The notes: a model not told the origin generated them from the sequence alone. DNA of 64,000 nucleotides from Arthrobacter ramosus (GCF_039535095.1 NZ_BAAAWN010000001.1:806001-870000); one strand, 5' to 3'; positions 15,683 to 26,327 are shown, numbered from the stretch's first letter. Numbers and translations are program-made.

Positions 15683-17605
15683 TTAATGGCCACTTTCCAA
15701 TGTTTTTCCTAGGTCGTACACGGTGGTGCCGTCGGCGGCATCCGAGTGGAATGTGGCCGCTACCCAATTCTGAATCGCCGTGAGTTCCTGACTGTTTCCC
15801 GGGACCTTCAGTTGTTCAGTCTGCTCGACTAGGTAGCAGATTTGTCCCGCGGCTACCCAGTTCTGGAACTGTTTCAGGGTAGGGCTGGGATCCACAGCAG
15901 CGAAACCACCCAACGGCATGATCGGACGATTGGAAGCCAGCTGAAAACGTGCGGCCGTTTGGGCAGGGTAGGTGGCGGCGGCCCACGTACATCTCGGTGG
16001 GGCGTTTTGCAGCTTCTCCAAGATGGCTTGGCCGGGATTATTGCCAATCGCAATTCCGTGGGCCCAGGCTGGTTCCTGTTTCTTGACTCCGTCAAGGAAA
16101 CGGCTAAGTGTGTTCGGGTTCCGGGAAATTCCACCCGAGAGGGGATTGGACCCGGATTGAGGAGAACCCACAGTCAGGAGTGAGCAAAATACCGGTCCGA
16201 CCAGCAGCGCTCCGATTGTCACGGCAACTGTTGAACGCTCAAGCCAAGGCCAAGGTGGGCGGACAGCTGAGGCTGCCGCCAAGAGCAAGCCGGCAGACAG
16301 TATGGCGGTTCCGAGCCATTCGGGAAACACATCGCTAATCCGCCATATTGCGTTGGCGAAGATGAAGCTTGCAACCAAAGCAGCCGTAGTCCATATTCGC
16401 CCTAGCACTGTCTTGGCGCCTGACAAGAGCAAACGGGCACCAATACCGACGCAAAGAGCAAGCGGAGGCGCAAGGGACGACGAATAGTAGGAATGAAAGC
16501 CTTGGCTCATGAAACTCAGCACGAGGTACGTTGTTACGAACCAGAGGACTGCTGCCGACGATAGGATCGCCTCATTCCTTTCGAATCGGCGTGTCGCAAT
16601 CGCCCAAGTGATGACCACACAACTGAGCAAACCAGGCATGAGCAGCCAGCCGATTTCCTGTCCGTAGTTCAGATTGATCAGCCTGAAGAATCCTGCATCT
16701 GAGCCCATACTCCTGAACTCTTGGGGTATGAGGGACAGGGACGGGTCATCTGCATGCTGGACTACGCGGTCGATCCCGTTGTACCCGAGCGTCAGCTCAA
16801 TCATGCTGTTGCCCGTTGAGCCTCCGACAAAAGGGCGGGATTGGGCAGGTGTGAGGTCCACAGCGAGCGGCCAAGCCAAGGAACAGACGGCCATCAAGCA
16901 TCCGGCCAGTGCAAGCCCTAGGAACTTCTTTCGCCACGACAGCTGGGCGAAGAGAAGAAATACGATCGCGATTGCCGGGAGAACCAGAAATGCCTGCAGC
17001 TGTTTCGTCAGGAATCCAAGAGCCAAAAATGCGCCCGCGAGGAGCATCGGCTTTAACCTGCCGGTCTCAGCAGCTCGGATCCCGGTGTAGAGCGCCGCAA
17101 TCATCAACAGGACCATGAGCGGATCCGGGTTGTTGTAGCGAGCTAGCAGAACCGTGATTGGGGTGTATGCGAACACCGCTGCGGCGATAAGGGCCGCGGC
17201 GGCCGGGAAGTATCTGCGGATTAGGACGAAGATCAACAAAGTGCTGGTCAACGTGACGATGACCTGGGGAACTAGGAGGCCCCAGGAATTGAGGCCGAGT
17301 ATGCGGACCGAAAGCCCCATGACCCACAGGCTGAGCGGGGGTTTATCCACGGTGATGGAGTTGCCCCAGTCCGAGGAACCAAAGAAGAATGCCGTGAAGT
17401 TATGTTCACCCGACTGGATTGCAGCTGAGTAGAACGCGTTGGCCCAACCATTTTGATCCAGTTTCCACAGGTAAAGAAATGCCGTGGAGAGCAAGAGGAC
17501 AGCGATGGTGACCTTCTCCCAGCGCGCAACTGGGGCAGGGCTCCGCACTGCGAAGCCAGCCGCCTGACGCCTAGTACGGGAGGCGTTAGTTTCGGACACC
17601 GTCAA
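15683..17605 (-). CDS. GT39-family membrane glycosyltransferase (YkcB-like)
   Basis: 640 residues: an N-terminal GT-C/PMT domain with about a dozen membrane segments. The first loop holds the acidic motif region (LYLWKLDQNGWANAFYSAAI; VDKPPLSLWVMG) typical of ArnT/PMT-like enzymes that use a polyprenyl-phosphate sugar. The C-terminal extracellular region (GGFAAVDPSPTLKQFQNWVA) is that of YkcB-type putative mannosyltransferases. TTG start at 17605 behind AGGAGGA. It is 54 nt downstream of the GT2-GtrA gene, suggesting a pair: one enzyme makes and flips a lipid-linked sugar and this one transfers it outside the cell. Acceptor unknown. Confidence 0.85.
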   Translation of the reverse strand: MTVSETNASRTRRQAAGFAVRSPAPVARWEKVTIAVLLLSTAFLYLWKLDQNGWANAFYSAAIQSGEHNFTAFFFGSSDWGNSITVDKPPLSLWVMGLSVRILGLNSWGLLVPQVIVTLTSTLLIFVLIRRYFPAAAALIAAAVFAYTPITVLLARYNNPDPLMVLLMIAALYTGIRAAETGRLKPMLLAGAFLALGFLTKQLQAFLVLPAIAIVFLLFAQLSWRKKFLGLALAGCLMAVCSLAWPLAVDLTPAQSRPFVGGSTGNSMIELTLGYNGIDRVVQHADDPSLSLIPQEFRSMGSDAGFFRLINLNYGQEIGWLLMPGLLSCVVITWAIATRRFERNEAILSSAAVLWFVTTYLVLSFMSQGFHSYYSSSLAPPLALCVGIGARLLLSGAKTVLGRIWTTAALVASFIFANAIWRISDVFPEWLGTAILSAGLLLAAASAVRPPWPWLERSTVAVTIGALLVGPVFCSLLTVGSPQSGSNPLSGGISRNPNTLSRFLDGVKKQEPAWAHGIAIGNNPGQAILEKLQNAPPRCTWAAATYPAQTAARFQLASNRPIMPLGGFAAVDPSPTLKQFQNWVAAGQICYLVEQTEQLKVPGNSQELTAIQNWVAATFHSDAADGTTVYDLGKTLESGH

Positions 17606-17659
17606 GAGATTCCTCCTTGAAATATTCCCCAGATGTTGTTCAAGGGTGGGACAACAGGA

Positions 17660-18898
17660 TCAAAGGGCGGATGCTCTCGGCTGTTTAATGACGATTCCGC
17701 TGCGCCGTTCCTCCGAGCGACGAACCCGGAAGACCCAGATCCGGAGCAGAACGAAGCGGACTAGAGTGGCGAAGATGTTTGCACAGGTCAGGACAAACAG
17801 CTCAGTACTGGGCGATGCGTCAGGGTGAATGGCATGTAATAGCAGAAGGGAAGAAGAAGTGATCCCCCAAGCGACCAAGAAAACCACAAGGCCTTGAAAC
17901 TGTTGTGTGAACTGCCGCTCGGGACCGTGGATCCTGAAGGTGAAGCGGCGGTTGGCGGCCGTGTTCGCGATGGCCGTGAGCAACAGGGCCAGGAAGTTTC
18001 CCTGCTGTGGGCCAAACGGGCCCTGGAACAGCAGATATAGCAAGGCAAAAGCGAGAGTGGAGAACGCGCCGACGATTCCGAAACGTATCACTTGGCCGAA
18101 GAAACTTGGACGCGTTGGCGCGGCGATAGGTCCGCGCCCCAGCTCCGCGTATATCGCTTGCAAAGGGATATTTCCCTTCATCATGGAACCGGCGACGCGC
18201 ACGAGGCCCCTGATATCGTCGACGGCCGTTTGGCGGATATCAACCGTGCTGTCAGGATCGTCGATCCAGTCGACCGGAATCTCGTGGATTCGAAGTCCTG
18301 CCCGCTCCGCCAAGATCAACAGCTCGGTGTCGAAGAACCAGCAGTTGTCCTCCACATAAGGAAGCAGCCGATGCGCGACTTCTGCCCTGACAGCTTTAAA
18401 GCCACACTGGGCATCGGAAAACCGAACCTGCATGGTCCGTTTAAGAATCAGGTTGTAGCTCCGGGAGATGAATTCCCGTTTGGGACCCCTGACCACCCTG
18501 GAAGTGCGGCCAAGCCGGGTGCCGATGCTGACATCCGAGTGTCCGGAAAGCAGGGGAGCGATCAGTGGCGGTAAAGCCGCCAAATCGGTCGAGAGGTCTA
18601 CGTCGACATATGCCAGAACTTTGGCTTCTGATGATGTCCAAGCGTCGCGGAGCGCGAATCCCCGCCCTTTAGTCTCGAGGCGCCGATAACTGACATTTGG
18701 GACCTCATCAGCGAGTTTTCGCGAAATGGCGCCGGTCGCGTCCGTGCTCGCGTTATCGGCAATCGTGATTTTCCAGCTGTACAACAATTCCCGAGAAAGA
18801 TAGTCGGCAAGCCGGTAAATGCTTCTTTCGAGTATGGCGGACTCGTTGAAAACGGGGACAATTATTTCGAGCGCCAAGCCCCCAGAGCTAGGTATCAT
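17660..18898 (-). CDS. GT2 glycosyltransferase fused to GtrA domain
   Basis: 412 residues in two parts. Residues 1-240 are a GT2 enzyme of the dolichyl-phosphate glucosyltransferase type (EIIVPVFNESAILERSIYRL; DVDLSTD as the metal-binding motif; DAQCGFKAVR). Residues about 265-395 are a GtrA domain with four membrane helices (FGIVGAFSTLAFALLYLLF; NTAANRRFTFR). The expected role is loading a sugar onto polyprenyl phosphate and moving it across the membrane. A TACGAT box lies 6 nt before the ATG (18905-18910), suggesting a leaderless mRNA. It is divergent from glmM. Confidence 0.85.
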   Translation of the reverse strand: MIPSSGGLALEIIVPVFNESAILERSIYRLADYLSRELLYSWKITIADNASTDATGAISRKLADEVPNVSYRRLETKGRGFALRDAWTSSEAKVLAYVDVDLSTDLAALPPLIAPLLSGHSDVSIGTRLGRTSRVVRGPKREFISRSYNLILKRTMQVRFSDAQCGFKAVRAEVAHRLLPYVEDNCWFFDTELLILAERAGLRIHEIPVDWIDDPDSTVDIRQTAVDDIRGLVRVAGSMMKGNIPLQAIYAELGRGPIAAPTRPSFFGQVIRFGIVGAFSTLAFALLYLLFQGPFGPQQGNFLALLLTAIANTAANRRFTFRIHGPERQFTQQFQGLVVFLVAWGITSSSLLLLHAIHPDASPSTELFVLTCANIFATLVRFVLLRIWVFRVRRSEERRSGIVIKQPRASAL

Positions 18899-19058
18899 GC
18901 GGTAATCGTAGATACTTGTTAAGGGGCATTACTAGAGTGGAGCGGAAAACGCAAGTCAAGTAGTTCCACTCTTGCGCTCGCGCCGCTGAAGGGGTACGAA
19001 CGGGCCCTCCGGCGCTCGTTCCCTCGACCCCCACAACCGTCGTCTAGACTGGGACGCG

Positions 19059-20423
19059 ATGGCTAGATTATTTGGAACAGATGGCGTGCGTGGTCTCGCC
19101 AATGGATTGCTTACCGCGGAGCTTGCTCTTCAGTTGGCCCAAGCTGCCGCAGTGGTCCTCGGCCACGAGCGTGCGGCCAACGGAACGCGGCCCCGCGCCG
19201 TGGTCGCCCGGGATCCGCGCGCCAGCGGGGAGTTTATCGCTGCAGCCGTGGAAGCCGGACTTTCGAGCTCCGGCATCGACGTGTACGACGCCGGTGTGCT
19301 GCCCACGCCCGCAGCGGCCTACCTCATCGCCGATCTCGATGCAGATTTCGGGGTCATGATCTCGGCCTCGCACAACCCTGCGCCGGACAACGGCATCAAG
19401 TTCTTTGCCCGCGGCGGGCAGAAGCTCCCCGACGAGGTTGAGGACGCGATCGAGGCCCAACTCGGCAAGGAACCTTCACGCCCTGTGGCCGGCGACGTCG
19501 GCCGCATCCAGCGCTTCTCGGACGCCGAGGACCGTTACATCGTCCACCTGCTCGGCACCCTGCCGCACCGCCTCGAAGGTCTCAAAGTTGTGCTGGATTG
19601 TGCCCACGGTGCGGCCAGCGGCTGTTCCCCGCAGGTCTTCGCCAGCGCCGGCGCCGAAGTTGTGGTGATCGGTGCGGAACCCGACGGCCTCAATATCAAC
19701 GACGGAGTAGGTTCCACGCACCTTGGCCCGCTCAAGGAAGCTGTCGTCAAGCACGGTGCGGACTTCGGCATAGCCCACGACGGCGACGCCGACCGCTGCC
19801 TGGCCGTGGACCACGAAGGCAACGAGGTTGACGGCGACCAGATCATGGCGATCCTGGCCCTCGCGCTGAAGAAGTCCGGAAAGCTGAAGGATGACGTCCT
19901 GGTAGCCACCGTGATGAGCAACCTCGGACTCAAAATCGCTTTGCGCGACGCCGGAATCACCCTCCGCGAGACCGCGGTGGGGGACCGATACGTCCTGGAG
20001 GCAATGCGCGACGGCGGCTTCAGCCTTGGGGGAGAACAGTCGGGCCACGTGATCTTCTCCGATTACGCCACCACTGGCGACGGTGTCCTGACCGGTCTGC
20101 AGATTGCCGCCCAGGTGGCCGGAACCGGCCGGACCCTCCAAGACCTAGCCCGTGCCATGACCAAGCTGCCGCAGCTCATGATCAACGTGAAGGGCGTGGA
20201 CAAGTCACGTGCCGCCACGGACGAGGGCGTCGCCGCTGCGGTGGCTGCCGCCGAAGTCGAACTTGGCGACACCGGCCGCGTGCTCCTGCGGCCATCGGGC
20301 ACCGAAGCGCTGGTGCGCGTGATGGTGGAGGCCGCGGACATGGAAACTGCCACCCGCATATGCACTGAACTGGCCGGCGTCGTCGAAGACCGCCTCGCTA
20401 TTCCACGCGAACTGGCCCTCTAG
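19059..20423 (+). CDS. glmM: Phosphoglucosamine mutase
   Basis: 454 residues. GlmM converts glucosamine-6-phosphate to glucosamine-1-phosphate for UDP-GlcNAc. The active-site serine is S104 in ISASHNPA; the magnesium loop is DGDADR (about 243-248); the phosphate-binding loop is [12 protein letters not shown] near the C-terminus. The ATG lies 8 nt after TAGACT (19045-19050) and has no Shine-Dalgarno, so it is probably leaderless. It works with glmS, 2 kb downstream. A strong terminator follows. Confidence 0.98.
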   Translation: MARLFGTDGVRGLANGLLTAELALQLAQAAAVVLGHERAANGTRPRAVVARDPRASGEFIAAAVEAGLSSSGIDVYDAGVLPTPAAAYLIADLDADFGVMISASHNPAPDNGIKFFARGGQKLPDEVEDAIEAQLGKEPSRPVAGDVGRIQRFSDAEDRYIVHLLGTLPHRLEGLKVVLDCAHGAASGCSPQVFASAGAEVVVIGAEPDGLNINDGVGSTHLGPLKEAVVKHGADFGIAHDGDADRCLAVDHEGNEVDGDQIMAILALALKKSGKLKDDVLVATVMSNLGLKIALRDAGITLRETAVGDRYVLEAMRDGGFSLGGEQSGHVIFSDYATTGDGVLTGLQIAAQVAGTGRTLQDLARAMTKLPQLMINVKGVDKSRAATDEGVAAAVAAAEVELGDTGRVLLRPSGTEALVRVMVEAADMETATRICTELAGVVEDRLAIPRELAL

Positions 20424-20444
20424 GCCCGAACGCAGCAAAGACCA

Positions 20445-20488
20445 AACAACTGTGGCCCGTCTCCATGAGGAGGCGGGCCACAGTTGTT
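20445..20488. terminator. Bidirectional terminator between glmM and vanY-like gene
   Basis: A 20-bp stem (20445-20464 with 20469-20488, one wobble) and an ATGA loop. The ends are A-rich on the left and T-rich on the right, so it can stop transcription from both directions. Confidence 0.85.
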
Positions 20489-20515
20489 CAAGTGTCTGTT
20501 GATAGTAGTCGACCT

Positions 20516-21373
20516 CTAGGGGTAGCCCGGCGCCGCTTCGAGTCCAAAGTACTCCTCGAGGGTGCCGATGCCTCGGTTGGCCATATCCGTTGCAGCCTCA
20601 ACCCCGATGAATCGCAAATGCCACGGCTCGTAGTAATAGCCGGTGATTTCATTGAGCATCCACGGGTACCTGACAACAAAACCGTACTTGTACGCATTTG
20701 CCTTTGCCCAAACGGCGGCCGGCTGATCAGCGAAGCACGGCTCGAAACTGCACGCCCCGCCACCGTCGCCGATGTCGAACGCCCAGCCGGTCTGGTGTTC
20801 CGAGAAGCCGGGACGGGCGGAGGCCGTGTCCGCCGAGGCCTGGCCGCGCGTGCTCACGTAGCCGTTGTACGTGGCGGTTTGGGTCTGAAAAGAACGGTAG
20901 CCGGACGCCAAGGTCATGGTCACGCCGGCCGAGGCGGCTGCCGCAAAGAGCTTTTCAGCTGCTCCGGCGGTGGTGCTGTTGAGCAGGGACGCCTCTCCGC
21001 TGACTGCGAGTTGCACGCGGGGCTGTGCCAAGTCGGCAGGGACAAACTGCAAGGGAGTCAGCGGCCGGTGCTTGTTGACGATGACCCACTGGCTCGCCGG
21101 GTCGCTCAGGGAAAACTGCTGGGACAGAACCCCCGACGGCGGAGCCTTCGACGGCGGTGCGCTCGACGACGGCGATGCGCTCGCCGTTGCGGTGGGAACC
21201 GCCGTCGTGGTCGCTTCTGCCGGCGTTGCGGTTTGGGGACTTGAGGCTGACGGTGCGGATGTGGGCGAGGCGACCCGGGTATCCGGGCTGCATGCCGCCA
21301 AGGCTGCCATTCCCACCCCTGCCGCAAGTAGCGTCGTGAAGGACCTTCGGCTGGGGCCGCAGTTGTAGCACAT
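20516..21373 (-). CDS. VanY-family D-Ala-D-Ala carboxypeptidase, lipoprotein
   Basis: 285 residues. The N-terminus has a twin-arginine motif (SRRSFTTLL), a hydrophobic segment and a lipobox ending in Cys28 (ALAAC), so it looks like a Tat-exported lipoprotein. A Ser/Thr/Pro/Ala linker (about 30-80) leads to a VanY domain. The zinc site is H193 and D200 in SEHQTGWAFDIG with H252 in EPWHLRF, and E249 is the likely catalytic base. It would trim D-Ala from peptidoglycan stem peptides outside the cell. It starts 5 nt after the coaA stop codon. It need not relate to vancomycin resistance. Confidence 0.88.
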   Translation of the reverse strand: MCYNCGPSRRSFTTLLAAGVGMAALAACSPDTRVASPTSAPSASSPQTATPAEATTTAVPTATASASPSSSAPPSKAPPSGVLSQQFSLSDPASQWVIVNKHRPLTPLQFVPADLAQPRVQLAVSGEASLLNSTTAGAAEKLFAAAASAGVTMTLASGYRSFQTQTATYNGYVSTRGQASADTASARPGFSEHQTGWAFDIGDGGGACSFEPCFADQPAAVWAKANAYKYGFVVRYPWMLNEITGYYYEPWHLRFIGVEAATDMANRGIGTLEEYFGLEAAPGYP

Positions 21374-21378
21374 CCGTG

Positions 21379-22344
21379 CTAGACCTTTCGGAGCAGCATG
21401 CGGCGGATGGAATGGTCGGCATCCTTGGTGAGGACAAGTTGCGCCCGGCCGCGGGTAGGCAGCACGTTTTCCTCAAGGTTGGGCTCGTTGATGCGCTTCC
21501 AAATGCCGCGTGCAGTGGCTTCCGCCTCGGCGTCGGAGAGCGTCGCGTAGCGGTGGAAGTAGGACTCGGGCTGGGCGAACGCCGTGGTTCGAAGCTTGCG
21601 GAAACGGTCCACGTACCAGTCTTCGATATACGACGTCTTGGCGTCAACGTAAATGGAGAAATCAAAGAAGTCGCTGAGGGCCAGGCCTTGCCGGCCGTCC
21701 TGCCGGGGACGGGCGGGTGCCAACACGTTGAGCCCCTCCACGATGAGGACGTCAGGCCGTCGGACCACCACTTCCTTGTCCGGGACGATGTCGTACGTGA
21801 CGTGCGAATACCAAGGAGCGCGGACCTCTTCGGCGCCACCCTTGATCGCACTCACGAATCGAAGCAAGGCCCGGCGGTCGTAGGATTCCGGAAAGCCCTT
21901 GCGTTCAAGCAAATGCCGGCGCTTCAACTCAGCGAGCGGGTACAGGAACCCGTCGGTGGTGATGAGTTCGACGTTCGGAGTGCCAGGCCAACGGCGGAGC
22001 ATCTCGCGCAGCACGCGGGCAATAGTGGACTTGCCGACCGCCACCGAACCTGCGACGCCGATCACGAAGGGCGTGCGCTGTGTCTGCTCGCCAAGGAAGG
22101 TGGTTGTGGCTGCATGAAGCTGTTGTGATGCCTGGACATAGAGGTGCAACAGGCGGGAGAGCGGAAGGTAGACCTCGCGGATTTCCTTCATGTCCAGGGG
22201 ATCACCGAGGCCGCGAAGCCGGATGATGTCCTCTTCGTTAAGCGGCTGCTCCATCTGTGCACCCAGCCGGGACCACGTCTGCCTGTCCAGCTCCACGAAC
22301 GGAGAGGAGCTGTCGCCGTTCGCTTCATTGCGTTGCAAAGTCAC
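21379..22344 (-). CDS. coaA: Pantothenate kinase, type I
   Basis: 321 residues. CoaA phosphorylates pantothenate, the first step of CoA synthesis. P-loop [17 protein letters not shown], then [12 protein letters not shown] and the [14 protein letters not shown] [20 protein letters not shown] are diagnostic. GTG 22344 gives the usual family length (E. coli 316); longer readings add 54 residues of no homology. No clear Shine-Dalgarno is present. It is divergent from glmS and runs into the vanY-like gene. Confidence 0.93.
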   Translation of the reverse strand: MTLQRNEANGDSSSPFVELDRQTWSRLGAQMEQPLNEEDIIRLRGLGDPLDMKEIREVYLPLSRLLHLYVQASQQLHAATTTFLGEQTQRTPFVIGVAGSVAVGKSTIARVLREMLRRWPGTPNVELITTDGFLYPLAELKRRHLLERKGFPESYDRRALLRFVSAIKGGAEEVRAPWYSHVTYDIVPDKEVVVRRPDVLIVEGLNVLAPARPRQDGRQGLALSDFFDFSIYVDAKTSYIEDWYVDRFRKLRTTAFAQPESYFHRYATLSDAEAEATARGIWKRINEPNLEENVLPTRGRAQLVLTKDADHSIRRMLLRKV

Positions 22345-22523
22345 TATAGAGATTCTGCCCCTCTGTTGGCTGATCCGGAAATACCGCATGAACGGCTGGA
22401 AGATTTTGTGTGAGCATGCTCTGCGGAAAAGGCGCGCGATCCGGCAATTTTCTGGGGATTGGCTTGGTTGCGGGGCCGGATATCCTACGTCCATTTTGCG
22501 GGGCACCCGCTACTCTTGTAGGC

Positions 22524-24416
22524 ATGTGTGGAATCGTAGGTTACGTTGGCAATTCATCCCGCCGGGCAGATGCCGGGCACTCGGCTCTTGACGTCGTTCT
22601 TGAAGGGCTGCGGCGTCTGGAATACCGGGGTTACGATTCAGCCGGTGTTGCAGTGGTGGCTCATGGAACCATCGCCAGCCGGAAGAAGTCGGGAAAGCTC
22701 AGCAACCTGCTGAACGAGCTCGAGGACAATCCGCTCCCGGACTCGCTGACCGGCATCGGCCACACCCGCTGGGCTACCCACGGTGGACCCACTGACCAGA
22801 ACGCCCATCCGCATCTGGCCGATGGCGGACGCCTGGCCATGATCCACAACGGAATCATCGAAAACTTCGCCGAGCTCAAGCAGGAGCTCATCGCCAAGGG
22901 TGTCACTTTCGAGTCGGAGACGGACACCGAGGTTGCAGCAGCACTTCTCGGCGATATTTTCCGCAACCAGCTCAACGGTGACTCGTCCAACGGCAAGCTC
23001 ACCAAGGCGATGCAGCTTGCTTGCCAGCGGCTCGAAGGCGCGTTCACGCTCCTCGCCGTGCACGCCGAGCGGCCGGACGTCGTCGTGGCCGCCCGTCGCA
23101 ACTCCCCCCTTGTTGTAGGACTGGGGGAAGGCGAGAACTTCCTTGGCTCCGACGTTTCCGGTTTCATCGATCACACGCGCCGCGCCGTCGAGCTGGGCCA
23201 GGACCAGATCGTCACCATCACCGCCGACACCGTGGAGATTACAGACTTCTTCGGCGCCCCCGCCCAGGGCAAGGAATACCACGTTGACTGGGACCCGGCT
23301 TCTGCGGAAAAGGGCGGCTTCAGCTCCTTCATGGAGAAGGAAATCCACGACCAGCCCGACGCAGTCACCCAGACCCTCCTTGGCCGTTCGGACATCAACG
23401 GCAAGCTGACCTTGAGCGAGCTCCGGATCGACCCCGAGCTGCTGAAGCAGGTCAACAAGATCATCGTCCTGGCTTGTGGCACGGCCGCATACGCCGGGAT
23501 GGTCGCCAAGTACGCCATCGAGAACTGGTGCCGCATCCCCACCGAGGTGGAGCTCGCGCATGAATTCCGCTACCGCGACCCGATCGTTGACGCCAACACC
23601 CTGGTGGTGTCCATCAGCCAGTCCGGCGAGACCATGGACACCCTGATGGCCGTCCGTTACGCCCGTGAACAGGGCGCCAAGACGATCTCCATCTGCAACA
23701 CCAACGGATCGACCATCCCGCGCGAATCCGACGCTGTTCTTTACACCCACGCCGGTCCGGAGATCGCCGTCGCCTCCACCAAGGCGTTCCTGGCCCAGAT
23801 CACAGCCGCTTATCTCCTTGGTCTCTACCTCGCCCAGCTGCGCGGAAACATCTTCTCCGGCCAGATCAAGGACGTCCTGGCGGACCTTGGCAAGATACCC
23901 GCCCACATCCAGAAGATCCTCGACAACGCGGGTCCCCTCCGCGAGCTCGCCCGCAGCATGAAGGACGAGAAGTCGGTGCTCTTCCTGGGCCGCCACGTGG
24001 GCTACCCGGTGGCACTCGAGGGCGCGTTGAAGCTCAAGGAAATCGCGTACATCCACGCTGAAGGGTTCGCGGCCGGTGAGCTCAAGCACGGTCCGATTGC
24101 CTTGATCGAGGAAGGGCAGCCCGTCTTTGTGGTGGTTCCGTCGCCGCGGGGCCGCGATTCCCTCCACGCGAAGGTCGTCAGCAACATCCAGGAAATCCGC
24201 GCCCGCGGTGCGCGCACCCTGGTGATCGCCGAGGAAGGTGACGAAGCCGTGCGGGCTTACGCCGAGCACGTTTTCTACGTCCCTCAGACGCCCACGCTCC
24301 TGATGCCGCTTCTCACTACGGTTCCGCTGCAGATTTTTGCCGCAGAGCTGGCCAAGGCCAAGGGCTACGACGTGGACCAGCCGCGCAACCTCGCCAAGAG
24401 TGTCACCGTAGAATAG
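22524..24416 (+). CDS. glmS: Glutamine-fructose-6-phosphate aminotransferase (isomerising)
   Basis: 630 residues. It makes glucosamine-6-phosphate from fructose-6-phosphate and glutamine. The N-terminal glutaminase starts MCGIVGYVG, with Cys2 becoming the N-terminal nucleophile; two SIS sugar-isomerase domains follow ([32 protein letters not shown]) and the end is [16 protein letters not shown] 22524 is fixed by that Cys. It lies 7 nt after TACTCT (22511-22516), suggesting a leaderless mRNA, so no glmS ribozyme is possible. acpS follows after 4 nt. Confidence 0.99.
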   Translation: MCGIVGYVGNSSRRADAGHSALDVVLEGLRRLEYRGYDSAGVAVVAHGTIASRKKSGKLSNLLNELEDNPLPDSLTGIGHTRWATHGGPTDQNAHPHLADGGRLAMIHNGIIENFAELKQELIAKGVTFESETDTEVAAALLGDIFRNQLNGDSSNGKLTKAMQLACQRLEGAFTLLAVHAERPDVVVAARRNSPLVVGLGEGENFLGSDVSGFIDHTRRAVELGQDQIVTITADTVEITDFFGAPAQGKEYHVDWDPASAEKGGFSSFMEKEIHDQPDAVTQTLLGRSDINGKLTLSELRIDPELLKQVNKIIVLACGTAAYAGMVAKYAIENWCRIPTEVELAHEFRYRDPIVDANTLVVSISQSGETMDTLMAVRYAREQGAKTISICNTNGSTIPRESDAVLYTHAGPEIAVASTKAFLAQITAAYLLGLYLAQLRGNIFSGQIKDVLADLGKIPAHIQKILDNAGPLRELARSMKDEKSVLFLGRHVGYPVALEGALKLKEIAYIHAEGFAAGELKHGPIALIEEGQPVFVVVPSPRGRDSLHAKVVSNIQEIRARGARTLVIAEEGDEAVRAYAEHVFYVPQTPTLLMPLLTTVPLQIFAAELAKAKGYDVDQPRNLAKSVTVE

Positions 24417-24420
24417 CCGC

Positions 24421-24768
24421 ATGATTGTTGGCATAGGCGTAGACGTCGTAGACATAGAGCGCTTCGGGCGCCAACTTGAGCGGACCCCGGGGCTCCGTGA
24501 CCGTTTGTTCGTTCCCGCGGAACGCGAACTCAACACGCGGTCCTTGGCCGCGCGTTTCGCGGCCAAGGAAGCTGTGGCCAAGGTCTTGGGAGCTCCGGCG
24601 GGCATGAACTGGCAGGACTGCTGGATCGGCCTGGACCAGAACGGCCCCACCATCAAGGTGAAGGGCACTGTACTGGCAGTTGCCGAGTCCATAGGCGTGA
24701 AGCGCTGGCACGTGTCCATGAGCCACGATGGCGGAATCGCCACTGCCATGGTCATCGCAGAAGCCTAG
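24421..24768 (+). CDS. acpS: Holo-[acyl-carrier-protein] synthase
   Basis: 115 residues. AcpS transfers 4'-phosphopantetheine from CoA to acyl carrier protein. The motifs [12 protein letters not shown] (metal-binding Asp) and [13 protein letters not shown] are visible, as is [17 protein letters not shown] at the end. It is translationally close to glmS (4 nt gap) and nnr (14 nt). Confidence 0.97.
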   Translation: MIVGIGVDVVDIERFGRQLERTPGLRDRLFVPAERELNTRSLAARFAAKEAVAKVLGAPAGMNWQDCWIGLDQNGPTIKVKGTVLAVAESIGVKRWHVSMSHDGGIATAMVIAEA

Positions 24769-24782
24769 CAGCACACGCAACC

Positions 24783-26327
24783 ATGATCAGCGCCTTCACC
24801 GGAACACAGATCAGGGCAGCGGAACAACCGCTCCTTGATGCCGGCGAAGGCGCTGTTCTCATGCAGCGCGCAGCATACGGACTGGCAAACGCCGTCGTGC
24901 GTGAACTCCGCTCGGAAGGCCGCCGCCTTTACGGCTCGAGCGTTACTGTGCTGGCCGGCAAAGGCAACAACGGAGGGGACGGTCTCTACGCTGCGGCAAT
25001 GCTCGCGAGGCGTGGCACGCGCACGACGGCGGTACTCACCGCCGGTTCCGCCCATCCTGACGCCCTTGCGGCATTCCGCGCCGCCGGCGGACGCGTCCAT
25101 GTTTTGGACGAGGACAATGCCGAAGAACTAGCCGTGCTGATTGCCGGCGACGATGTGGTCATTGACGCCATCCTGGGCACGGGTGCCCGGGGCGGTCTCG
25201 GCGGTTCGGCCGCGGAATTGATTGCCGCCTTGGAGGAGCTGAGGCCCGATTTGGTGGTGGCCTGCGATACTCCCAGCGGAGTGGACGCCGACACAGGCGA
25301 GGTCCACTGGCCCGTATTGACGGCGCGGCTGACCGTGGCATTCGGGGGAGTCAAAGCCGGGCTGATGGCCGATCCGGGTGAGGGCTGTGCCGGCCGCGTG
25401 ATCCTCGTACCTATCGGCATCGAGGAATATCTTCCGGCGCCTGCCATGCGCCGCTTCTCTGCCGTTGACCTGGCTGCCGTGGTCCCCGACCCGGGGCGCC
25501 GGGCCCAAAAGTACACCAGGGGAGTCCTCGGCGTCGTGGCAGGTTCCGAGCGCTACACCGGGGCCGCGGCGCTCTGTGTCGAGGCCGCCTCCGCGGCGGG
25601 CACGGGTATGGTGCGGTACCTCGGCCCGGAAGTCGTCGCGCGGCAGGTCCTGGTACGAACCCCCGAAGCCATCTGGGAGCCGGCCGAGCCCGGCCGGGTC
25701 CAGGCGTGGCTGCTCGGTCCTGGCCTGGACGGAGCCGAGCAACTCGATCGTGCCCGTGACGTATTGGCCGCCGCGGCCGGCGCCGGCCAGCCCGCCGTCG
25801 TCGACGCCGGCGCCCTGGAGCTCCTGCCGGAACGCTGCCCGCCGAACTGGATTCTCACCCCGCACGCCGGGGAGCTCGCGGCCCTTCTTGGCCGAGGCGA
25901 AGTGCGTGTCACGCGCGAGGACGTGGAATCGCGGACCGTGCACTTCGCCCGCCTCGCGGCCGAACACACCGGTGCGGTCGTCCTGCTCAAAGGTGCCACA
26001 ACGGTGCTTGCTTCGCCTTCCGGGGCGGTCTTCAGCCAGTCGGACGGATGCCCGTGGATGTCAACGGCAGGCAGCGGGGACGTTCTTGGCGGGATAGTCG
26101 GCGCGCTGGCTGCAGCGTACGCGGAATCCGGGCTGGACGACGACGGGCCCTTCGCCGCGCTGGGAATCGCCCCCGATGAGCGCTGGGCTGCGGTGGCCGC
26201 CGTCGGCGCAAGCATCCACGGAATGGCAGGCAGCGCAGCCTCCGCGGGCGGGCCATTGACCGCTTCCGGTATCGCCCGGGCGGTCCCCGACGTCTTCCGA
26301 TTTCTCGGGGAACATCGCGCCGGATGA
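24783..26327 (+). CDS. nnr: Bifunctional NAD(P)H-hydrate epimerase/dehydratase
   Basis: 514 residues in two domains. The N-terminal YjeF_N epimerase (1-220; GKGNNGGDGLYAAAMLARRG, DAILGTGARGG) inter-converts R and S NADHX. The C-terminal ribokinase-like dehydratase (about 235-510; VVLLKGATTVLASP, STAGSGDVLGGIVGALAAAY) restores NAD(P)H using ADP or ATP. It ends the glmS-acpS-nnr unit. In many actinobacteria alr follows directly; here about 15 kb separate them. Confidence 0.96.
   Translation: MISAFTGTQIRAAEQPLLDAGEGAVLMQRAAYGLANAVVRELRSEGRRLYGSSVTVLAGKGNNGGDGLYAAAMLARRGTRTTAVLTAGSAHPDALAAFRAAGGRVHVLDEDNAEELAVLIAGDDVVIDAILGTGARGGLGGSAAELIAALEELRPDLVVACDTPSGVDADTGEVHWPVLTARLTVAFGGVKAGLMADPGEGCAGRVILVPIGIEEYLPAPAMRRFSAVDLAAVVPDPGRRAQKYTRGVLGVVAGSERYTGAAALCVEAASAAGTGMVRYLGPEVVARQVLVRTPEAIWEPAEPGRVQAWLLGPGLDGAEQLDRARDVLAAAAGAGQPAVVDAGALELLPERCPPNWILTPHAGELAALLGRGEVRVTREDVESRTVHFARLAAEHTGAVVLLKGATTVLASPSGAVFSQSDGCPWMSTAGSGDVLGGIVGALAAAYAESGLDDDGPFAALGIAPDERWAAVAAVGASIHGMAGSAASAGGPLTASGIARAVPDVFRFLGEHRAG

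Noticed and set aside
20516..21373. Vancomycin resistance gene
   Set aside because: VanY-like peptidases are common housekeeping wall enzymes; no vanHAX or vanRS genes are nearby.
22410..22523. glmS ribozyme/riboswitch before glmS
   Set aside because: The predicted mRNA has no leader, and the glmS ribozyme is a Firmicutes element; no fitting structure was seen.
22638..24755. A 705-codon open frame opposite glmS and acpS
   Set aside because: It is the antisense shadow of two certain genes and shows no protein-like motifs; long antisense frames are expected at this GC content.
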